This document shows positions 1-10,331 of a DNA stretch of 64,000 nucleotides, one piece after another. This DNA is from Rhodospirillales bacterium (GTDB taxonomy: Bacteria; Pseudomonadota; Alphaproteobacteria; SMXQ01). The notes below the pieces were generated by a model, which saw only the letters and a program-made list of their open reading frames with translations, made no database searches and was not told where the DNA came from. A program made the position numbers and the translations under genes. Where the stretch lies: contig JABIXC010000003.1 of NCBI GenBank assembly GCA_018666775.1, positions 124,001-188,000 of the forward strand. Direction: 5' to 3'. Each line of letters starts with the position of its first letter. Positions within the stretch are counted from its first letter, which is position 1.

Positions 1-285
1 GGTAATGGCTTCGATGCATTGCTTGATGCCATAAAAAGTGCCGCTTCTAAGGGGATTGATGTGTCGCCAGGATCGGCGCCCCTGACCCGAATGCGCCATC
101 GCACCGCGCTGGTTGAGGCCCTTGAGGCCCTTGATCGGATCGAAACGCCGATGCGGGCCGATAGCCCGGAACTTTTGGCTGAAGACCTGAGGCTTGCAGC
201 CCGCGCTGTTGGGCGGATTACGGGCACTGTGGATGTTGAAGACGTGCTGGACCTTATTTTTTCCGAATTTTGTATCGGGAAATAA
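1..285 (+). CDS. mnmE: tRNA modification GTPase MnmE, C-terminal fragment
   Basis: The open frame enters from the left edge and ends in a TAA, so only the last 94 residues are present. They form the C-terminal helical part of MnmE: a stretch with HRTALVEALEAL, then AEDLRLAARAVGRITG, then the terminal FCIGK motif whose cysteine is diagnostic for the family. MnmE works with MnmG to install the carboxymethylaminomethyl group on wobble U34 of certain tRNAs, using a formyl-folate cofactor bound by its N-terminal domain (outside this window). It lies 100 bp upstream of mnmG, in the usual alphaproteobacterial order, so the identification is secure although the GTPase domain is not seen. Confidence 0.95.
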   Translation, partial: GNGFDALLDAIKSAASKGIDVSPGSAPLTRMRHRTALVEALEALDRIETPMRADSPELLAEDLRLAARAVGRITGTVDVEDVLDLIFSEFCIGK

Positions 286-319
286 CCCAAAGGTCGGCAT
301 GTTGAGCCGGACGTTGAGG

Positions 320-335
320 TGTTTCACGTGAAACA
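320..335. promoter_or_regulatory. parS centromere site 1 (perfect palindrome)
   Basis: The 16-bp palindrome TGTTTCACGTGAAACA lies between mnmE and mnmG and matches the consensus parS of chromosomal ParB. It is 2 kb from an identical second copy inside rsmG and 3.5 kb from parB. Role: nucleation of ParB loading and CTP-dependent sliding, for origin segregation. Seen directly in the sequence; the function follows from established knowledge of parABS. Confidence 0.93.
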
Positions 336-385
336 TCGCCCGAAAACCTTTGACAGGGTTAAATCAAGGGGGTAAGCCCGCAACC

Positions 386-2293
386 ATGACACAATTACAT
401 GACAAATATGACGTGGTGGTCATAGGCGGTGGCCATGCCGGGTGCGAGGCTGCGGCTTCCGCTGCCCGTATGGGTGCATCGACGCTTCTTGTCACCCATC
501 GCATTGAAAGCGTTGGCGAGATGTCGTGCAATCCTGCAATTGGCGGCCTTGGTAAGGGCCATTTGGTGCGCGAAATTGATGCGTTGGATGGCCTTATGGG
601 CCGGGCCATTGATCGCGCCGGCATCCAGTTTCGCATCCTAAACCGGTCAAAAGGCCCAGCGGTCCGGGGGCCTCGGGCTCAGGCGGATCGGGCGCTTTAT
701 CGCAATGCCATTCAGGATTTGCTGGGGGAGCTGGAAAACCTGGATATTATGGGTGAAGCGGTTGATGACTTGATTTTGGATCAGGGCCGTATTGCGGGGG
801 TTCGGACCGAAAAGGGCCGCGACATTGCCGCAGGCGCGGTTATTTTGACCACCGGGACGTTTCTTCGGGGTTTGATCCATCTGGGTGAAGAAACAACCCC
901 CGGCGGCCGGGTAGGCGATGCACCCGCGCTTGGCCTTTCAAAGACGCTGTTGCGTTTCGGGTTTGCTTTGGGGCGCCTTAAAACAGGGACGCCACCGCGC
1001 CTTGATAAGCGAACCATTGATTTTTCAGGGCTTGATGTTCAGCCAGGCGATCACCCGCCAGAGCCATTTTCTTCCCTGACTGATCGGATCACGACGCCGC
1101 AAATCCCCTGCCATATCACCACGACAACCCCTGAAACCCATGATTTGATCCGGGCCAACCTTGATCGCGCACCCATTTATTCCGGCCAAATTCTAAGCAA
1201 AGGCCCAAGGTATTGCCCGTCTATAGAAGATAAGGTGGTTCGCTTTGCCGATCGTGAGCACCATCAGATTTTTCTGGAGCCAGAAGGGCTGGATGATCCC
1301 ACAATCTATCCAAATGGCATTTCCACATCTCTGCCGAGAGACGTCCAAGAGGGCCTTTTGAAAACCATTCCGGGTTTGGAGCGGGTTGAAATGTTCCGCC
1401 CCGGTTACGCCATTGAATATGATTATGTTGATCCAAGAGAACTATCCCATAGCCTTGAAACCCGCAGAATTCCTGGGCTTTTTCTAGCAGGGCAAATTAA
1501 TGGCACAACCGGGTATGAAGAAGCCGGAGCACAGGGGCTGGTTGCTGGAATCAATGCGGCGCGCAAGGTTTCCAATGATGGACTGAGCCCTGAAAGTGCG
1601 TTCATTCTTGATCGGGCAGAAGCCTACACCGGGGTCATGATCGACGATTTGGTGACCAAGGGCGTGAGCGAGCCGTACCGAATGTTTACGTCCCGAGCCG
1701 AATACAGGCTGCATCTTCGGGCTGATAATGCCGACCAGCGCCTGACGGAAAAGGGCAATGCCATTGGCTGTGTTGGCCCAATTCGCGCAGAAGCCTATCG
1801 GTTCAGGGCATCTCATTTGGCGGATGCACGGGCTTTACTGGAAACGCTTTCTGCTTCTCCGAAGGTGCTTGAAAGCCACGGCATTCATGTTGCTGGCGAT
1901 GGCGTTCGCCGTACCGCGGCCAGATTGCTGGCCAACGGTGATATCAGCCTTGATCGATTGAAAGGCCTGTGGCCTGAGCTTTCCAAGATTGATCCAAAGG
2001 TAACGGCTCAGGTGGAGACAGATTGCCGGTATGCGGTTTATCTGGATCGCCAAAACGCTGATGTTGCTGCGTTCCGCCGTGACGAAGCCCTTGGAATCCC
2101 GGCCGATCTTGACTATGGAACAATTGGCAGCCTGTCTAATGAAGTGCGCGAAAAATTGGAACGGGTCCGCCCCGAAACTCTTGGCCATGCATCCCGGATT
2201 CCCGGGATAACGCCCGCAGCCCTGACCGCACTTTTGGGCCATGTCCGCCGCTTGAAAGCGACGGGTCGCGGCACTTCTGCTGCTTCGGCATAG
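386..2293 (+). CDS. mnmG: tRNA uridine-5-carboxymethylaminomethyl synthesis enzyme MnmG
   Basis: The 635-residue protein opens with the FAD Rossmann motif [14 protein letters not shown] and contains the family signatures [25 protein letters not shown]-like [11 protein letters not shown], and [16 protein letters not shown]. The C-terminal helical domain that binds MnmE is present (around [20 protein letters not shown]). It acts with MnmE on tRNA wobble U34. The ATG at 386 is preferred: it has AAGGGGG about 14 bp upstream and begins just before the FAD motif; an in-frame TTG at 350 would add 12 residues. Length and motifs match full-length MnmG. The parS site in its leader may place the promoter region within a ParB-spread zone. 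Confidence 0.97.
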   Translation: MTQLHDKYDVVVIGGGHAGCEAAASAARMGASTLLVTHRIESVGEMSCNPAIGGLGKGHLVREIDALDGLMGRAIDRAGIQFRILNRSKGPAVRGPRAQADRALYRNAIQDLLGELENLDIMGEAVDDLILDQGRIAGVRTEKGRDIAAGAVILTTGTFLRGLIHLGEETTPGGRVGDAPALGLSKTLLRFGFALGRLKTGTPPRLDKRTIDFSGLDVQPGDHPPEPFSSLTDRITTPQIPCHITTTTPETHDLIRANLDRAPIYSGQILSKGPRYCPSIEDKVVRFADREHHQIFLEPEGLDDPTIYPNGISTSLPRDVQEGLLKTIPGLERVEMFRPGYAIEYDYVDPRELSHSLETRRIPGLFLAGQINGTTGYEEAGAQGLVAGINAARKVSNDGLSPESAFILDRAEAYTGVMIDDLVTKGVSEPYRMFTSRAEYRLHLRADNADQRLTEKGNAIGCVGPIRAEAYRFRASHLADARALLETLSASPKVLESHGIHVAGDGVRRTAARLLANGDISLDRLKGLWPELSKIDPKVTAQVETDCRYAVYLDRQNADVAAFRRDEALGIPADLDYGTIGSLSNEVREKLERVRPETLGHASRIPGITPAALTALLGHVRRLKATGRGTSAASA

Positions 2294-2308
2294 TGGGGGC
2301 CTTCTTAA

Positions 2309-2965
2309 ATGGCCAATAACCCAATCGACACCCCATACGGTGAGAATGATTTTTCCCGAGATGTAAATGTTTCACGTGAAACATTGGATGCTTTGATCCG
2401 GTATCACGATCACGTCGTAAAATGGCAAAAAGTCGTAAATTTGGTGGGTCCTGAGAGTTTGGGCTACATCTGGCACCGCCATATTCTGGATTCAGCACAG
2501 CTTTTGCCCTTGCTGCCAAAGAAAGATAAACCCGTTATCCTTCTTGATTTGGGCAGTGGTGGTGGATTTCCAGGACTGGTTCTGGCGATTTTAGCGGCGG
2601 GGCAGGGTCTGGATTTGGCGGTTCATTTGGTGGAATCAAATGGTCGAAAATGTTCTTTTTTGCGGGAAACAGCGCGGGTTTGTGGGGTTAATGTTGAAAT
2701 CCATCGCCAACGCCTCGAACAAATTTCACCTTTTGAAGTAGATGTCATCACAGCACGGGGGTTTGCGCCCTTGCCAAAACTCCTTGATTTGGCAGAACCC
2801 TTTCTGACCTTGTCTGATCCTTTGGCATTGCTGCTTAAAGGGCGAACCTGTGATCAGGAATTGACCGCAGCGCGAAAAAATTGGAAGATAGAGGCTGACA
2901 CAATCCCCAGCGAAAGCGACCCAGAGGGGGTCGTCCTGAGGATTAAAGGCATAAAACGTGGATGA
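2309..2965 (+). CDS. rsmG: 16S rRNA (guanine-527-N7) methyltransferase RsmG
   Basis: A 218-residue class I SAM methyltransferase that methylates G527 of 16S rRNA. Visible signatures are the N-terminal NVSRETLDALIRYHDHVVKWQKVVNLVG segment (shortened: NVSRET then NLV), the W-H-R-H-ILDS motif, and the SAM-binding LLDLGSGGGFPGL. The start ATG at 2309 is 15 bp after the mnmG stop. The codons for NVSRET contain the second perfect parS palindrome, so DNA-level and protein-level selection coincide here. The stop codon lies inside the start region of parA (8-bp overlap), which suggests translational coupling. Confidence 0.96.
   Translation: MANNPIDTPYGENDFSRDVNVSRETLDALIRYHDHVVKWQKVVNLVGPESLGYIWHRHILDSAQLLPLLPKKDKPVILLDLGSGGGFPGLVLAILAAGQGLDLAVHLVESNGRKCSFLRETARVCGVNVEIHRQRLEQISPFEVDVITARGFAPLPKLLDLAEPFLTLSDPLALLLKGRTCDQELTAARKNWKIEADTIPSESDPEGVVLRIKGIKRG
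2368..2383. promoter_or_regulatory. parS centromere site 2, embedded in rsmG coding sequence
   Basis: A second perfect TGTTTCACGTGAAACA, in frame within rsmG where it encodes part of the NVSRET motif. Because the palindrome is intact to the base despite codon degeneracy, selection on the DNA site is likely. parS copies around gidA/gidB are well known in bacteria. Confidence 0.92.
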
Positions 2966-3836
2966 ATCCACCGAAAATACACAGAATATAGAAAATCCAG
3001 AGCCTAAAGAGCCTCATGGAGCGGGGGACAGTGCGGAATCCGTTCTGACATCGGTGTCCAGGGCACGGATCATGATTATTGCCAACCAAAAAGGCGGGGT
3101 TGGTAAAACAACCACGGCTATAAATCTGGCAACGGCGCTTGCAGCAGTGGGTTCCCGGGTTTTGGTACTCGATCTTGATCCTCAGGGCAATGCCTCAACA
3201 GGGCTTGGAATTCCCCATAATCGGCGGAAAAAGGGCACGTATGACCTTCTGACCGGAGAGGCGAAAGTCTTCGATGCCGCAATTTCAACCGATGTCCCGG
3301 GCCTGGATGTGGTGCCCAGCACCGTGGATCTGGCGGGCATTGAATTGGAGCTGATTGATATGGAGCGCAGGGAATATCGCCTGCGCGATGCCCTGGCAGG
3401 GGGTGGCGGGGATTATGACTACATTCTGGTCGATTGCCCGCCGTCTCTTAGTCTTTTGACCCTGAACGGACTTGTTGCAGCGGATGCCGTGCTGGTTCCC
3501 TTGCAGTGTGAATTCTTCGCCCTTGAAGGGCTGACCCATCTATTGAAAACCATTGAGCGGGTGCGTCAAAGTCTGAACCCAACCCTTGAACTACAAGGAG
3601 TGGTATTGACCATGGCTGATACACGCAACAACTTGACAAATATGGTGGCATCCGATGTTCGGGACTTTTTGGGGAGCAAAGTTTATGACACCATCATTCC
3701 CCGCAATGTTCGGGTTTCAGAGGCGCCATCCCATGGCAAGCCAGTGCTGCTTTATGATTTTAAGTGTCCGGGGTCCCAAGCCTATATTCAGCTTGCCCGG
3801 GAAGTTATCAAGCGCGAGGAGGCGCGGGTTGCATGA
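2958..3836 (+). CDS. parA: Chromosome-partitioning ATPase ParA (Soj family)
   Basis: A 292-residue deviant-Walker ATPase. After an acidic, low-complexity tail of about 38 residues come the Walker A motif KGGVGKTTT (about residues 45-53), LDLDPQGNASTGLG, and the Walker B-like DYILVDCPPSL. It binds DNA nonspecifically as an ATP dimer and moves ParB-parS complexes, driving origin segregation. The start is a GTG overlapping the rsmG stop; an internal ATG (MIIANQ) would remove the tail but lacks clear support. The end overlaps parB in an ATGA. Confidence 0.96.
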   Translation: MDESTENTQNIENPEPKEPHGAGDSAESVLTSVSRARIMIIANQKGGVGKTTTAINLATALAAVGSRVLVLDLDPQGNASTGLGIPHNRRKKGTYDLLTGEAKVFDAAISTDVPGLDVVPSTVDLAGIELELIDMERREYRLRDALAGGGGDYDYILVDCPPSLSLLTLNGLVAADAVLVPLQCEFFALEGLTHLLKTIERVRQSLNPTLELQGVVLTMADTRNNLTNMVASDVRDFLGSKVYDTIIPRNVRVSEAPSHGKPVLLYDFKCPGSQAYIQLAREVIKREEARVA

Positions 3837-4804
3837 GTAGCGATGATCCAGAATTGGGCTCAGAAACGGGTCCCGAAGCTGGGAACAATCCTCAGTCTGA
3901 ACCCATTCCCGGGGCAAAACCCGCAAAGCGCAATCTTGGCCGGGGGCTGGCTGCGTTGTTTGGTGAAGAAGAAGCGGATTATGCAGAGATTGACAAGCTC
4001 CGGACGTCACGGCGCATGCCTGTTTCCCAGTTACAACCAAGCCCCTTGCAGCCACGGCGCAATTTCCGCGCAGAAGATTTGCAGGCACTGGTTAATTCCG
4101 TTCGTGAAAAAGGCGTGCTTCAGCCACTTTTGGTGCGACGCGTTGCAGGCGATAGCGAACGATTTGAAATCATTGCGGGTGAGCGCCGCTGGCGGGCGGC
4201 CCAGCTGGCCCAGGTCCATGATGTTCCTGTCGTGGTGCGCGACATGGATGATGCAGAAGCGTTGGAAATTGCCCTTGTGGAAAATATCCAACGCCAGGAT
4301 TTGTCGCCCCTTGAAGAAGCCGATGGCTATCAGCGTCTGATGAATGATTTTTCCCACACCCAGGAAGATTTGGCGCGTGCGGTTGGAAAAAGCCGCCCCC
4401 ATATTGCGAACATGCTTCGCTTGCTTGGGTTGCCAGACCCGGTGAAAGAAATGGTGGATGATGGCAGGCTGAGTGCGGGCCATGCCCGGGCGCTATTGAG
4501 CGCACATAATCCCATAGCGCTTGCCCATGATGTTTTGAAGCGCGGACTTAATGTTCGCCAAACTGAAAAACTGGCATCTCAGGAAAAATCATCGAAAGCG
4601 ACGGTGCCAAAAAAAGCAGCGGCGAAATCTGGTGGGAAAGATGCCGATACATTGGCGCTGGAACATGATCTATCGACCCTTCTGGGCCTTAAGGTCGCGA
4701 TATCCCTGAAGGGTGAAGCAGGCGATATCTCCATACATTTTGAAACCCTTGAACAGTTGGATGATGTTTTGCATCGTCTCAAACGCACCCCACCCAGTTC
4801 CTAA
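3833..4804 (+). CDS. parB: Chromosome-partitioning protein ParB (Spo0J family)
   Basis: A 323-residue ParB. The N-terminal CTP-binding/ParB domain has the NIQRQDLSPLEEA and AGERRWRAAQLA boxes. The central helix-turn-helix (TQEDLARAVGKSRPHIANMLRLL, split across about residues 180-202) reads parS. A lysine/alanine-rich linker precedes the C-terminal dimerisation domain. The start ATG at 3833 overlaps the parA TGA and has GAGGAGG about 13 bp upstream; upstream in-frame starts inside parA are not needed. Its cognate parS sites are at 320 and 2368. Confidence 0.97.
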   Translation: MSSDDPELGSETGPEAGNNPQSEPIPGAKPAKRNLGRGLAALFGEEEADYAEIDKLRTSRRMPVSQLQPSPLQPRRNFRAEDLQALVNSVREKGVLQPLLVRRVAGDSERFEIIAGERRWRAAQLAQVHDVPVVVRDMDDAEALEIALVENIQRQDLSPLEEADGYQRLMNDFSHTQEDLARAVGKSRPHIANMLRLLGLPDPVKEMVDDGRLSAGHARALLSAHNPIALAHDVLKRGLNVRQTEKLASQEKSSKATVPKKAAAKSGGKDADTLALEHDLSTLLGLKVAISLKGEAGDISIHFETLEQLDDVLHRLKRTPPSS

Positions 4805-4827
4805 AATATCAATAAGTAATTGATATT
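4805..4827. repeat. AT-rich inverted repeat between convergent parB and holA
   Basis: AATATCAAT (4805-4813) and its exact complement ATTGATATT (4819-4827), separated by 5 bp, sit right after the parB stop and 10 bp before the holA stop. The stem is A/T-only apart from one pair and there is no long T-run, so it could be a weak bidirectional transcription end, but that is not shown. Confidence 0.45.
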
Positions 4828-4836
4828 AAACGATAA

Positions 4837-5883
4837 TTATGACCTTTGACCGTGCCGTGCTGCATTGGCGATCTGCATGAGAACGCGCGCTGAGATCAGG
4901 TGAGCGGGCTGGCCCGTAGATTTGCACCGTATTTCGGCATCTGTTAACAGGCCCAACGCCGCGGTTAGGCGAGGAAGGGTCCAGGTCCGCGTCTGTGCTC
5001 TAAAACGATCCGCGAGCTTGAAAAAAACAGGGGGTCTCAGGGATTTCATGGCGCTTCCAATGTCAGACCCTTTGTGGGCCTGGCTGCACACTAAATGGAG
5101 GCGTTGAAAATGACGCTGCGCTGCGCGGAGAATTGCAATGGGGCTTTGGCCTTCCTGGGATGCACGCGCCAGGGCCTGATCAAGCGCTCCAAGGTCACCA
5201 CTGGCAGCAGCATAAATTGCCTCATCAATATCTGAACTGCCACCGCTGCCAACCACGGCCAGACAATCTTCTAACGTGACGTCTAATTTCCCGGCGCAGT
5301 ATAGGGCAAGCTTTTCCAGCTCGCGGCGGGTGAGCTGTCGATCTGTACCAAGATGGCCAGCTAACCATGATCGGGCATCGCCATCGAGCTTCAGTCCGTG
5401 ATCGCGCAAAGCATCCGTGATAACGCGTTCAAGCCCGGCACCTTCATCCAGGTAGCAGGCAATTGCAGCACAGGATTCATTTCCTTCAAACAAACGCCGA
5501 AGGCTGGAACGCGGAGAAAGCTCTGCGGCCTCTACGATTAAAAGAGAAGGGGCCGGCGCGGGACATTCAGAAAGCCGATTAACGGTTTCAGTGATAATGG
5601 TGGAAAGGCCATCGACGGCATTCTTTAGATGCACGGCACGGCGACCACCACCAAAGGGAAGAGCCAGGGCTTCGTCGGCAAGCCGGGCGGGATCATTGCG
5701 CAACTCTGGCGGGGTGAGTTCAGAAATAAGAAAAGGATCGTTTACGACATTGGTAATTTTAAGAATGGCAAATCTGGCGCGTTCCCGGATCAACCCTGAA
5801 TCGGGACCGTAAAGAAGAATGGCCCGGGTGTCATCGCCAAGGGTATTGATAAAATCATCAGCACGGGCGGGTGAAATTTTCAT
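4837..5883 (-). CDS. holA: DNA polymerase III delta subunit HolA
   Basis: A 348-residue clamp-loader subunit. The N-terminus has the family pattern: [15 protein letters not shown], then AILLYGPDSGLIRERA, where a Walker-like region has lost the lysine as usual for delta. The central SSLRRLFEGNESCAAIACY and the C-terminal helical collar follow. It opens the beta clamp during loading. The start codon overlaps the stop of lptE (ATGA), and both follow leuS. The operon leuS-lptE-holA is a conserved arrangement in proteobacteria, which supports all three calls. Confidence 0.93.
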   Translation of the reverse strand: MKISPARADDFINTLGDDTRAILLYGPDSGLIRERARFAILKITNVVNDPFLISELTPPELRNDPARLADEALALPFGGGRRAVHLKNAVDGLSTIITETVNRLSECPAPAPSLLIVEAAELSPRSSLRRLFEGNESCAAIACYLDEGAGLERVITDALRDHGLKLDGDARSWLAGHLGTDRQLTRRELEKLALYCAGKLDVTLEDCLAVVGSGGSSDIDEAIYAAASGDLGALDQALARASQEGQSPIAILRAAQRHFQRLHLVCSQAHKGSDIGSAMKSLRPPVFFKLADRFRAQTRTWTLPRLTAALGLLTDAEIRCKSTGQPAHLISARVLMQIANAARHGQRS

Positions 5884-6539
5884 GGATTTTGTGGGGTTCC
5901 ATATCCGGGTTGGGCGGGGAAATTTAGATTGCCATAGGAATCAAGAGCCGGGTTATTGCTTGGCCCGGCTGGCGCTGGTTTTGCCCTTGCCGCATTTGCC
6001 TTGTTCAAATGGACTAGAAAAACAGCCGTCCGATTTTTGATGTTGTTACTAAGGTCTTTCGTGCCACGTTGAACAGCATTTTGTTCAGAGACAATTGAGG
6101 CAAATCGGGATTCAAGAACATTGTAGCTATTGGTGCTGACGGCCTGGCCTGAATGAATCACCTTGCCAGATTTTTTATCATAGAGCTCAAACTGTGCATT
6201 AAGGATCAGGTTGTTGCGGGTAGTGGTTTCGTCTTTCCGGATGCCAAGACCCTGGATGCTTTTTGTTAAATTAATTTTAAGCCGCCATCGTGGGTTTGCA
6301 GATTTGCCACGCATGTGCATTTTCTTTGTAAGATACTGATATAAAAGCTGCCCTTCGCGTTCCTTGATGGGATCAATTTGTATGGCCGCCAAAAGGGCAT
6401 TATTGGCAGCATTCTGGCGCTCACCATAAAGGGGTTGAAACCCACAGGCGGCAACAAACAAACAGGCAGTGATTACCGTTGGCCATTGCAGGCCTGTCAC
6501 AAAAAAACGAATTGGTTTTTGGGGTTTAAACCACGACAT
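5880..6539 (-). CDS. lptE: LPS assembly lipoprotein LptE
   Basis: A 219-residue lipoprotein: short basic N-terminus, hydrophobic signal segment, and lipobox [13 protein letters not shown], with the cysteine expected to be lipidated. The CGFQPLYG start of the mature protein is characteristic of LptE. It would plug the outer-membrane LPS translocon LptD. The ATG at 6539 overlaps the end of leuS by 14 bp and places the lipobox about 30 residues in; longer in-frame starts fall inside leuS. The C-terminal tail is rich in Pro, Asn and Gly. Confidence 0.88.
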   Translation of the reverse strand: MSWFKPQKPIRFFVTGLQWPTVITACLFVAACGFQPLYGERQNAANNALLAAIQIDPIKEREGQLLYQYLTKKMHMRGKSANPRWRLKINLTKSIQGLGIRKDETTTRNNLILNAQFELYDKKSGKVIHSGQAVSTNSYNVLESRFASIVSEQNAVQRGTKDLSNNIKNRTAVFLVHLNKANAARAKPAPAGPSNNPALDSYGNLNFPAQPGYGTPQNP

Positions 6540-9099
6540 TGATAACCCGATTTGGAACGACAATAATTTTACGCACTGTTTTATCACCGATTGCGGTGCG
6601 GACATTTTCCAGTGCCATGGCCCCATCTTCTGCCAGTTTTTGATCTGCATCCAGTGGTAATTCCAAAGTGCCGCGAAGCTTTCCATTGACCTGAACAGAA
6701 ATGGTTACGCTTTCATCAATGACCAGAGCGTTATCCGCAACGGGCCAGGGCGTTTCTACCAACGGCGTTGTGTGGCCAAGGTTGGACCATAATTCTTCGG
6801 CAATATGGGGAATGAACGGTGCCGCCAATTGCACGAGAACTTCAAGCCCTTCACGGCGCACAGCGCGGGTAGGATCATCTTCACCCTTCAAGTCACCAAT
6901 GACATTTGAAAATTCACGGATGTGGGCAACGGCGCGGTTGAACCGCAATTTTTCAAGATCCCCTGTGACATCAACGATTGCCTTGTGGGTTGCGCGCCGT
7001 GCTTCAAGGGCATCGCCCTTACAAGCTTCAAGGGCGGATGATTCCCCGGGTTTGGTGATGATCGCTTCATCAACCATGCGCCAGAGACGGTTCAGATAAC
7101 GCCATGCGCCATCAATACCAGAATCGGTCCAGTCAAGATCACGTTCAGGGGGAGAATCTGAAACGATGAACAACCGCACGGTATCGGCACCATAGGATTT
7201 TATAATGGCTTCGGGGTCCACCACATTCTTGCGTGACTTGGACATCTTTTCCGATCGGCCAATGGTAACCGGTGTTCCGTCACTGGTCGTGGGATTTTTG
7301 TCATTGCCGTCACGCTGCACCTCTTCGGGGTATAACCAGCGGCCATCTTGGGCACGATAGGTTTCATGGCAGACCATGCCCTGGGTCAAAAGACCGTCAA
7401 AGGGTTCATCGATAGAAAGATAGCCACAATGCTTCAAGGCTCGGGTGAAAAACCGTGAATAAAGTAGATGCAAGACAGCGTGCTCAATGCCCCCGACATA
7501 TTGATCAACAGGCAGCCAGTATTCGGCGGCTTCTTTGTCGATAGGGTCTTGGGCCTTTGGCGCACAATAGCGGGCAAAATACCACGATGATTCAAAGAAG
7601 GTATCAAAGGTATCTGTTTCGCGTTCACTGTCATGGCCGCATTTTGGGCAGGCCACATTTTTCCATGTTGGATGACGCAAAAGTGGATTGCCCGGGGAAT
7701 CGAAATCCACATCTTCGGGCAAGGTTACGGGCAGGTCCTTATCCGGCACACCGACAGGTCCGCAATCGGGGCAATGAATAATGGGGATGGGACATCCCCA
7801 ATACCGCTGGCGTGAAACCCCCCAATCGCGCAGGCGATAGGTGGTTTCCAACGCGCCCATTCCTTTTTCAGAAAGCGTTTTTGCGGCCAGGGTTTTTGCC
7901 GCTTCGACGCCCAACCCATCCAGAAAATCAGAATGGGCAAGAATGCCATCCCCGGTATAGGCCTCGCTATCAACGACAAACGCATTTGCATCTGTATCTT
8001 CGGGGATAACCACCGGCAGGATGGGAAGGTCATATTTCCGCGCGAAATCAAGATCACGCTGGTCGTGGGCGGGGCAGCCAAAAATGGCCCCGGTGCCATA
8101 ATCCATCAAGACAAAATTGGCGACATAGACCGGCAATGTTTCCCCAGCCTTGAAGGGGTGGTGCACGGAAAGCCCGGTATTAAAGCCCTGTTTTTCTGCC
8201 GTTTCTACGGCAGCTTCCGATGTGCCCATGCGGTTGCATTCCGCAATAAAGGCCGCCAGTTCGGTATTATCGGTGCTTAAGGTGTCGGCCAGGGGATGGT
8301 TGGGGGAAATGGCAACGAAGGCGGCCCCAAAAAGGGTGTCGGGCCGGGTGGTGAAGACTTCCAGGGTTTCATCGCGCTCTCGCAGGCGGAATTTAACCCG
8401 GGCACCGTTGCTGCGCCCGATCCAGTTTTCTTGCATGATTTGGACCCGATCGGGCCAGCGTTCCAGCTTGGCCAGATCATCCAGTAATTCATCTGCAAAG
8501 GCGGTAATGCGTAGAAACCATTGATTTAATTTACGTTTTTCTACTTCTGCACCGCTGCGCCAGCCTTTGCCATCAATCACCTGTTCGTTGGCAAGCACTG
8601 TGTTGTCCACAGGATCCCAATTGACCCAGGATTCCCTGCGATAGGCCAGCCCTGCTTCCATGAAGGCCAGAAACATTTTCTGTTCGTGGACGTAATAATC
8701 GGGGTCACAGGTGGCAATTTCACGGTCCCAATCAATGGATAACCCCATGGATTTCAGCTGATCTCGCATGGTGGCGATGTTTTCATGGGTCCACTTGGCT
8801 GGATGAACGTTGTTTTCGATGGCGGCATTTTCGGCAGGAAGGCCAAAGGCGTCCCATCCCATGGGATGAAGGATGGCGTGTCCCTGGGCCTTTTTGAAAC
8901 GCGCGATGACATCGCCCAGCGTATAGACCCGGACGTGGCCCACATGAATGCGCCCCGATGGATAGGGAAACATTTCCAGAACGTAACATTTATTGCCAGC
9001 TTGGGGCCGGGATGAAACATCGGGTGTAGAGAAAACCCCTGATGTGTTCCAGGCGGCCTGCCATTTGGCTTCGATGATTTTTGCGTTATAACGTGGCAT
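6526..9099 (-). CDS. leuS: Leucyl-tRNA synthetase
   Basis: An 857-residue class Ia synthetase. It has the HIGH-type motif in [13 protein letters not shown] near residue 45, the CP1 editing domain ([12 protein letters not shown]), two zinc-knuckle-like Cys pairs, the KMSKS loop ([13 protein letters not shown]), and the C-terminal anticodon-binding region ending in [16 protein letters not shown]. It charges tRNA-Leu. First gene of the leuS-lptE-holA operon; the 206 bp upstream separates it from a divergent glycosyltransferase gene. Confidence 0.97.
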   Translation of the reverse strand: MPRYNAKIIEAKWQAAWNTSGVFSTPDVSSRPQAGNKCYVLEMFPYPSGRIHVGHVRVYTLGDVIARFKKAQGHAILHPMGWDAFGLPAENAAIENNVHPAKWTHENIATMRDQLKSMGLSIDWDREIATCDPDYYVHEQKMFLAFMEAGLAYRRESWVNWDPVDNTVLANEQVIDGKGWRSGAEVEKRKLNQWFLRITAFADELLDDLAKLERWPDRVQIMQENWIGRSNGARVKFRLRERDETLEVFTTRPDTLFGAAFVAISPNHPLADTLSTDNTELAAFIAECNRMGTSEAAVETAEKQGFNTGLSVHHPFKAGETLPVYVANFVLMDYGTGAIFGCPAHDQRDLDFARKYDLPILPVVIPEDTDANAFVVDSEAYTGDGILAHSDFLDGLGVEAAKTLAAKTLSEKGMGALETTYRLRDWGVSRQRYWGCPIPIIHCPDCGPVGVPDKDLPVTLPEDVDFDSPGNPLLRHPTWKNVACPKCGHDSERETDTFDTFFESSWYFARYCAPKAQDPIDKEAAEYWLPVDQYVGGIEHAVLHLLYSRFFTRALKHCGYLSIDEPFDGLLTQGMVCHETYRAQDGRWLYPEEVQRDGNDKNPTTSDGTPVTIGRSEKMSKSRKNVVDPEAIIKSYGADTVRLFIVSDSPPERDLDWTDSGIDGAWRYLNRLWRMVDEAIITKPGESSALEACKGDALEARRATHKAIVDVTGDLEKLRFNRAVAHIREFSNVIGDLKGEDDPTRAVRREGLEVLVQLAAPFIPHIAEELWSNLGHTTPLVETPWPVADNALVIDESVTISVQVNGKLRGTLELPLDADQKLAEDGAMALENVRTAIGDKTVRKIIVVPNRVINVVV

Positions 9100-9305
9100 G
9101 TTGATCGCGGGTGTCGGTGGGAATAAAATTGAATGAAATCAGGTGCAGATTGTCTATTGTCAGGGGGTCTAGCGCAAGGCCTGCTTGTTTGGAAAAATGC
9201 TCAACGGCGTGTCGTCTGATTAGAAATTTGGGCATGATGGTGTCCGTTGTACCAATCGGTGGTTAGGGTATTGGGTAAAAACATTTAGAAACGGGATTTG
9301 GGCCT

Positions 9306-10331
9306 TTGAAAAAGAGAGTTTTATACGTTCTTCAGGAATATCCCCAGCTTTCTGAGACATATATTTACAACGAAATTGAACATGTTTCCCATCTTTATGA
9401 GCTGGAAATATTTGCGCTTAACCACGCGAATCTGCCCTACAAAAATCACCGCGCCTTTACGGTGGGCGGCGATGAGATTGAGCAAAAACTGGATGAAATT
9501 AACACCGCTTTCAAACCGGATGTTGTGCATTTTCACTACCTGACCGTCGCATCCAGGATTTTCCCATTTTGCCAACACTACAATCTTCCCTTCACAATTC
9601 GCGCCCACAGCTTTGATGTTATGGGGGCAAGTCACAAAGGCAGGGAAGCCCATGTCGCCGATATTGCCAACTATGCTGAGATGTTTAATTCCCCGCTTTG
9701 TCAGGGCGTTCTGATTTTTCCCTTTATGAAGGAATTGTTTCTGGAAGCGGGCGTGGGGGAAGAAAAAATTGTGACAACCTTTCCTGTTGCCGATATCGCC
9801 CGGTTCTATGACACCTCAGAAAATGGCGACCAAATCATCAACATGGGGGCTGCTTTGGGGAAAAAAGATATGGAAAGCTTTCTTCGCCTTGCCGCCCTTA
9901 AACCCGATCTGACCCTCAACCTGCATGCCATTGGGTATTCAAAAACGGCATTGGAGGAAAAAAATGAGGCGCTGGGCGGGCATTGCAATATTATTGACCC
10001 GGTGGAACCCGAAGCCATGCCGGCCGTCTATAAAAAACATCGCTGGCTGGTCTATACGGCAAATGATGTCATGAAAACCGTTGGCTGGCCGGTGGCCGTG
10101 GCGGAAGCGCAAGCCTCGGGGGTTGGGGTCTGTGTTGCCAATATCCGCCCGGATATGGCGGATTACATCGGTGAAGGCGGCGGTGTTCTGTTTGATGATG
10201 TAGAAGAAATCAAAGATTTGATCGCAGGCCCGGTTCCAGAAGAAATGCGCGCGCGTGGCTTTGAATTGTGTTGGCGATCAGACATTGCCACCAATATTGG
10301 GCAACTGAGCGATTTGTGGGACGGGGCTTGA
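9306..10331 (+). CDS. GT4-type glycosyltransferase
   Basis: A 341-residue protein with the two-Rossmann GT-B layout of family 4. The N-terminal half has KKRVLYVLQEYPQLSETYI and DVVHFHYL. The C-terminal half has PVAVAEAQASGVGVCVANI, corresponding to the donor-binding E-x7-E region, followed by GEGGGVLFDD. Acceptor and donor are unknown. The start is a TTG; no ATG lies near the conserved N-terminus. It converges, stop to stop with no gap, on the OGT-like gene. The neighbouring glycosyltransferase genes suggest a role in surface glycan or protein glycosylation. Confidence 0.8.
   Translation: MKKRVLYVLQEYPQLSETYIYNEIEHVSHLYELEIFALNHANLPYKNHRAFTVGGDEIEQKLDEINTAFKPDVVHFHYLTVASRIFPFCQHYNLPFTIRAHSFDVMGASHKGREAHVADIANYAEMFNSPLCQGVLIFPFMKELFLEAGVGEEKIVTTFPVADIARFYDTSENGDQIINMGAALGKKDMESFLRLAALKPDLTLNLHAIGYSKTALEEKNEALGGHCNIIDPVEPEAMPAVYKKHRWLVYTANDVMKTVGWPVAVAEAQASGVGVCVANIRPDMADYIGEGGGVLFDDVEEIKDLIAGPVPEEMRARGFELCWRSDIATNIGQLSDLWDGA

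Noticed and set aside
1-4804. Replication origin inside the window
   Set aside because: The parABS genes are origin-proximal, but I did not find a cluster of DnaA boxes or an AT-rich unwinding region here.
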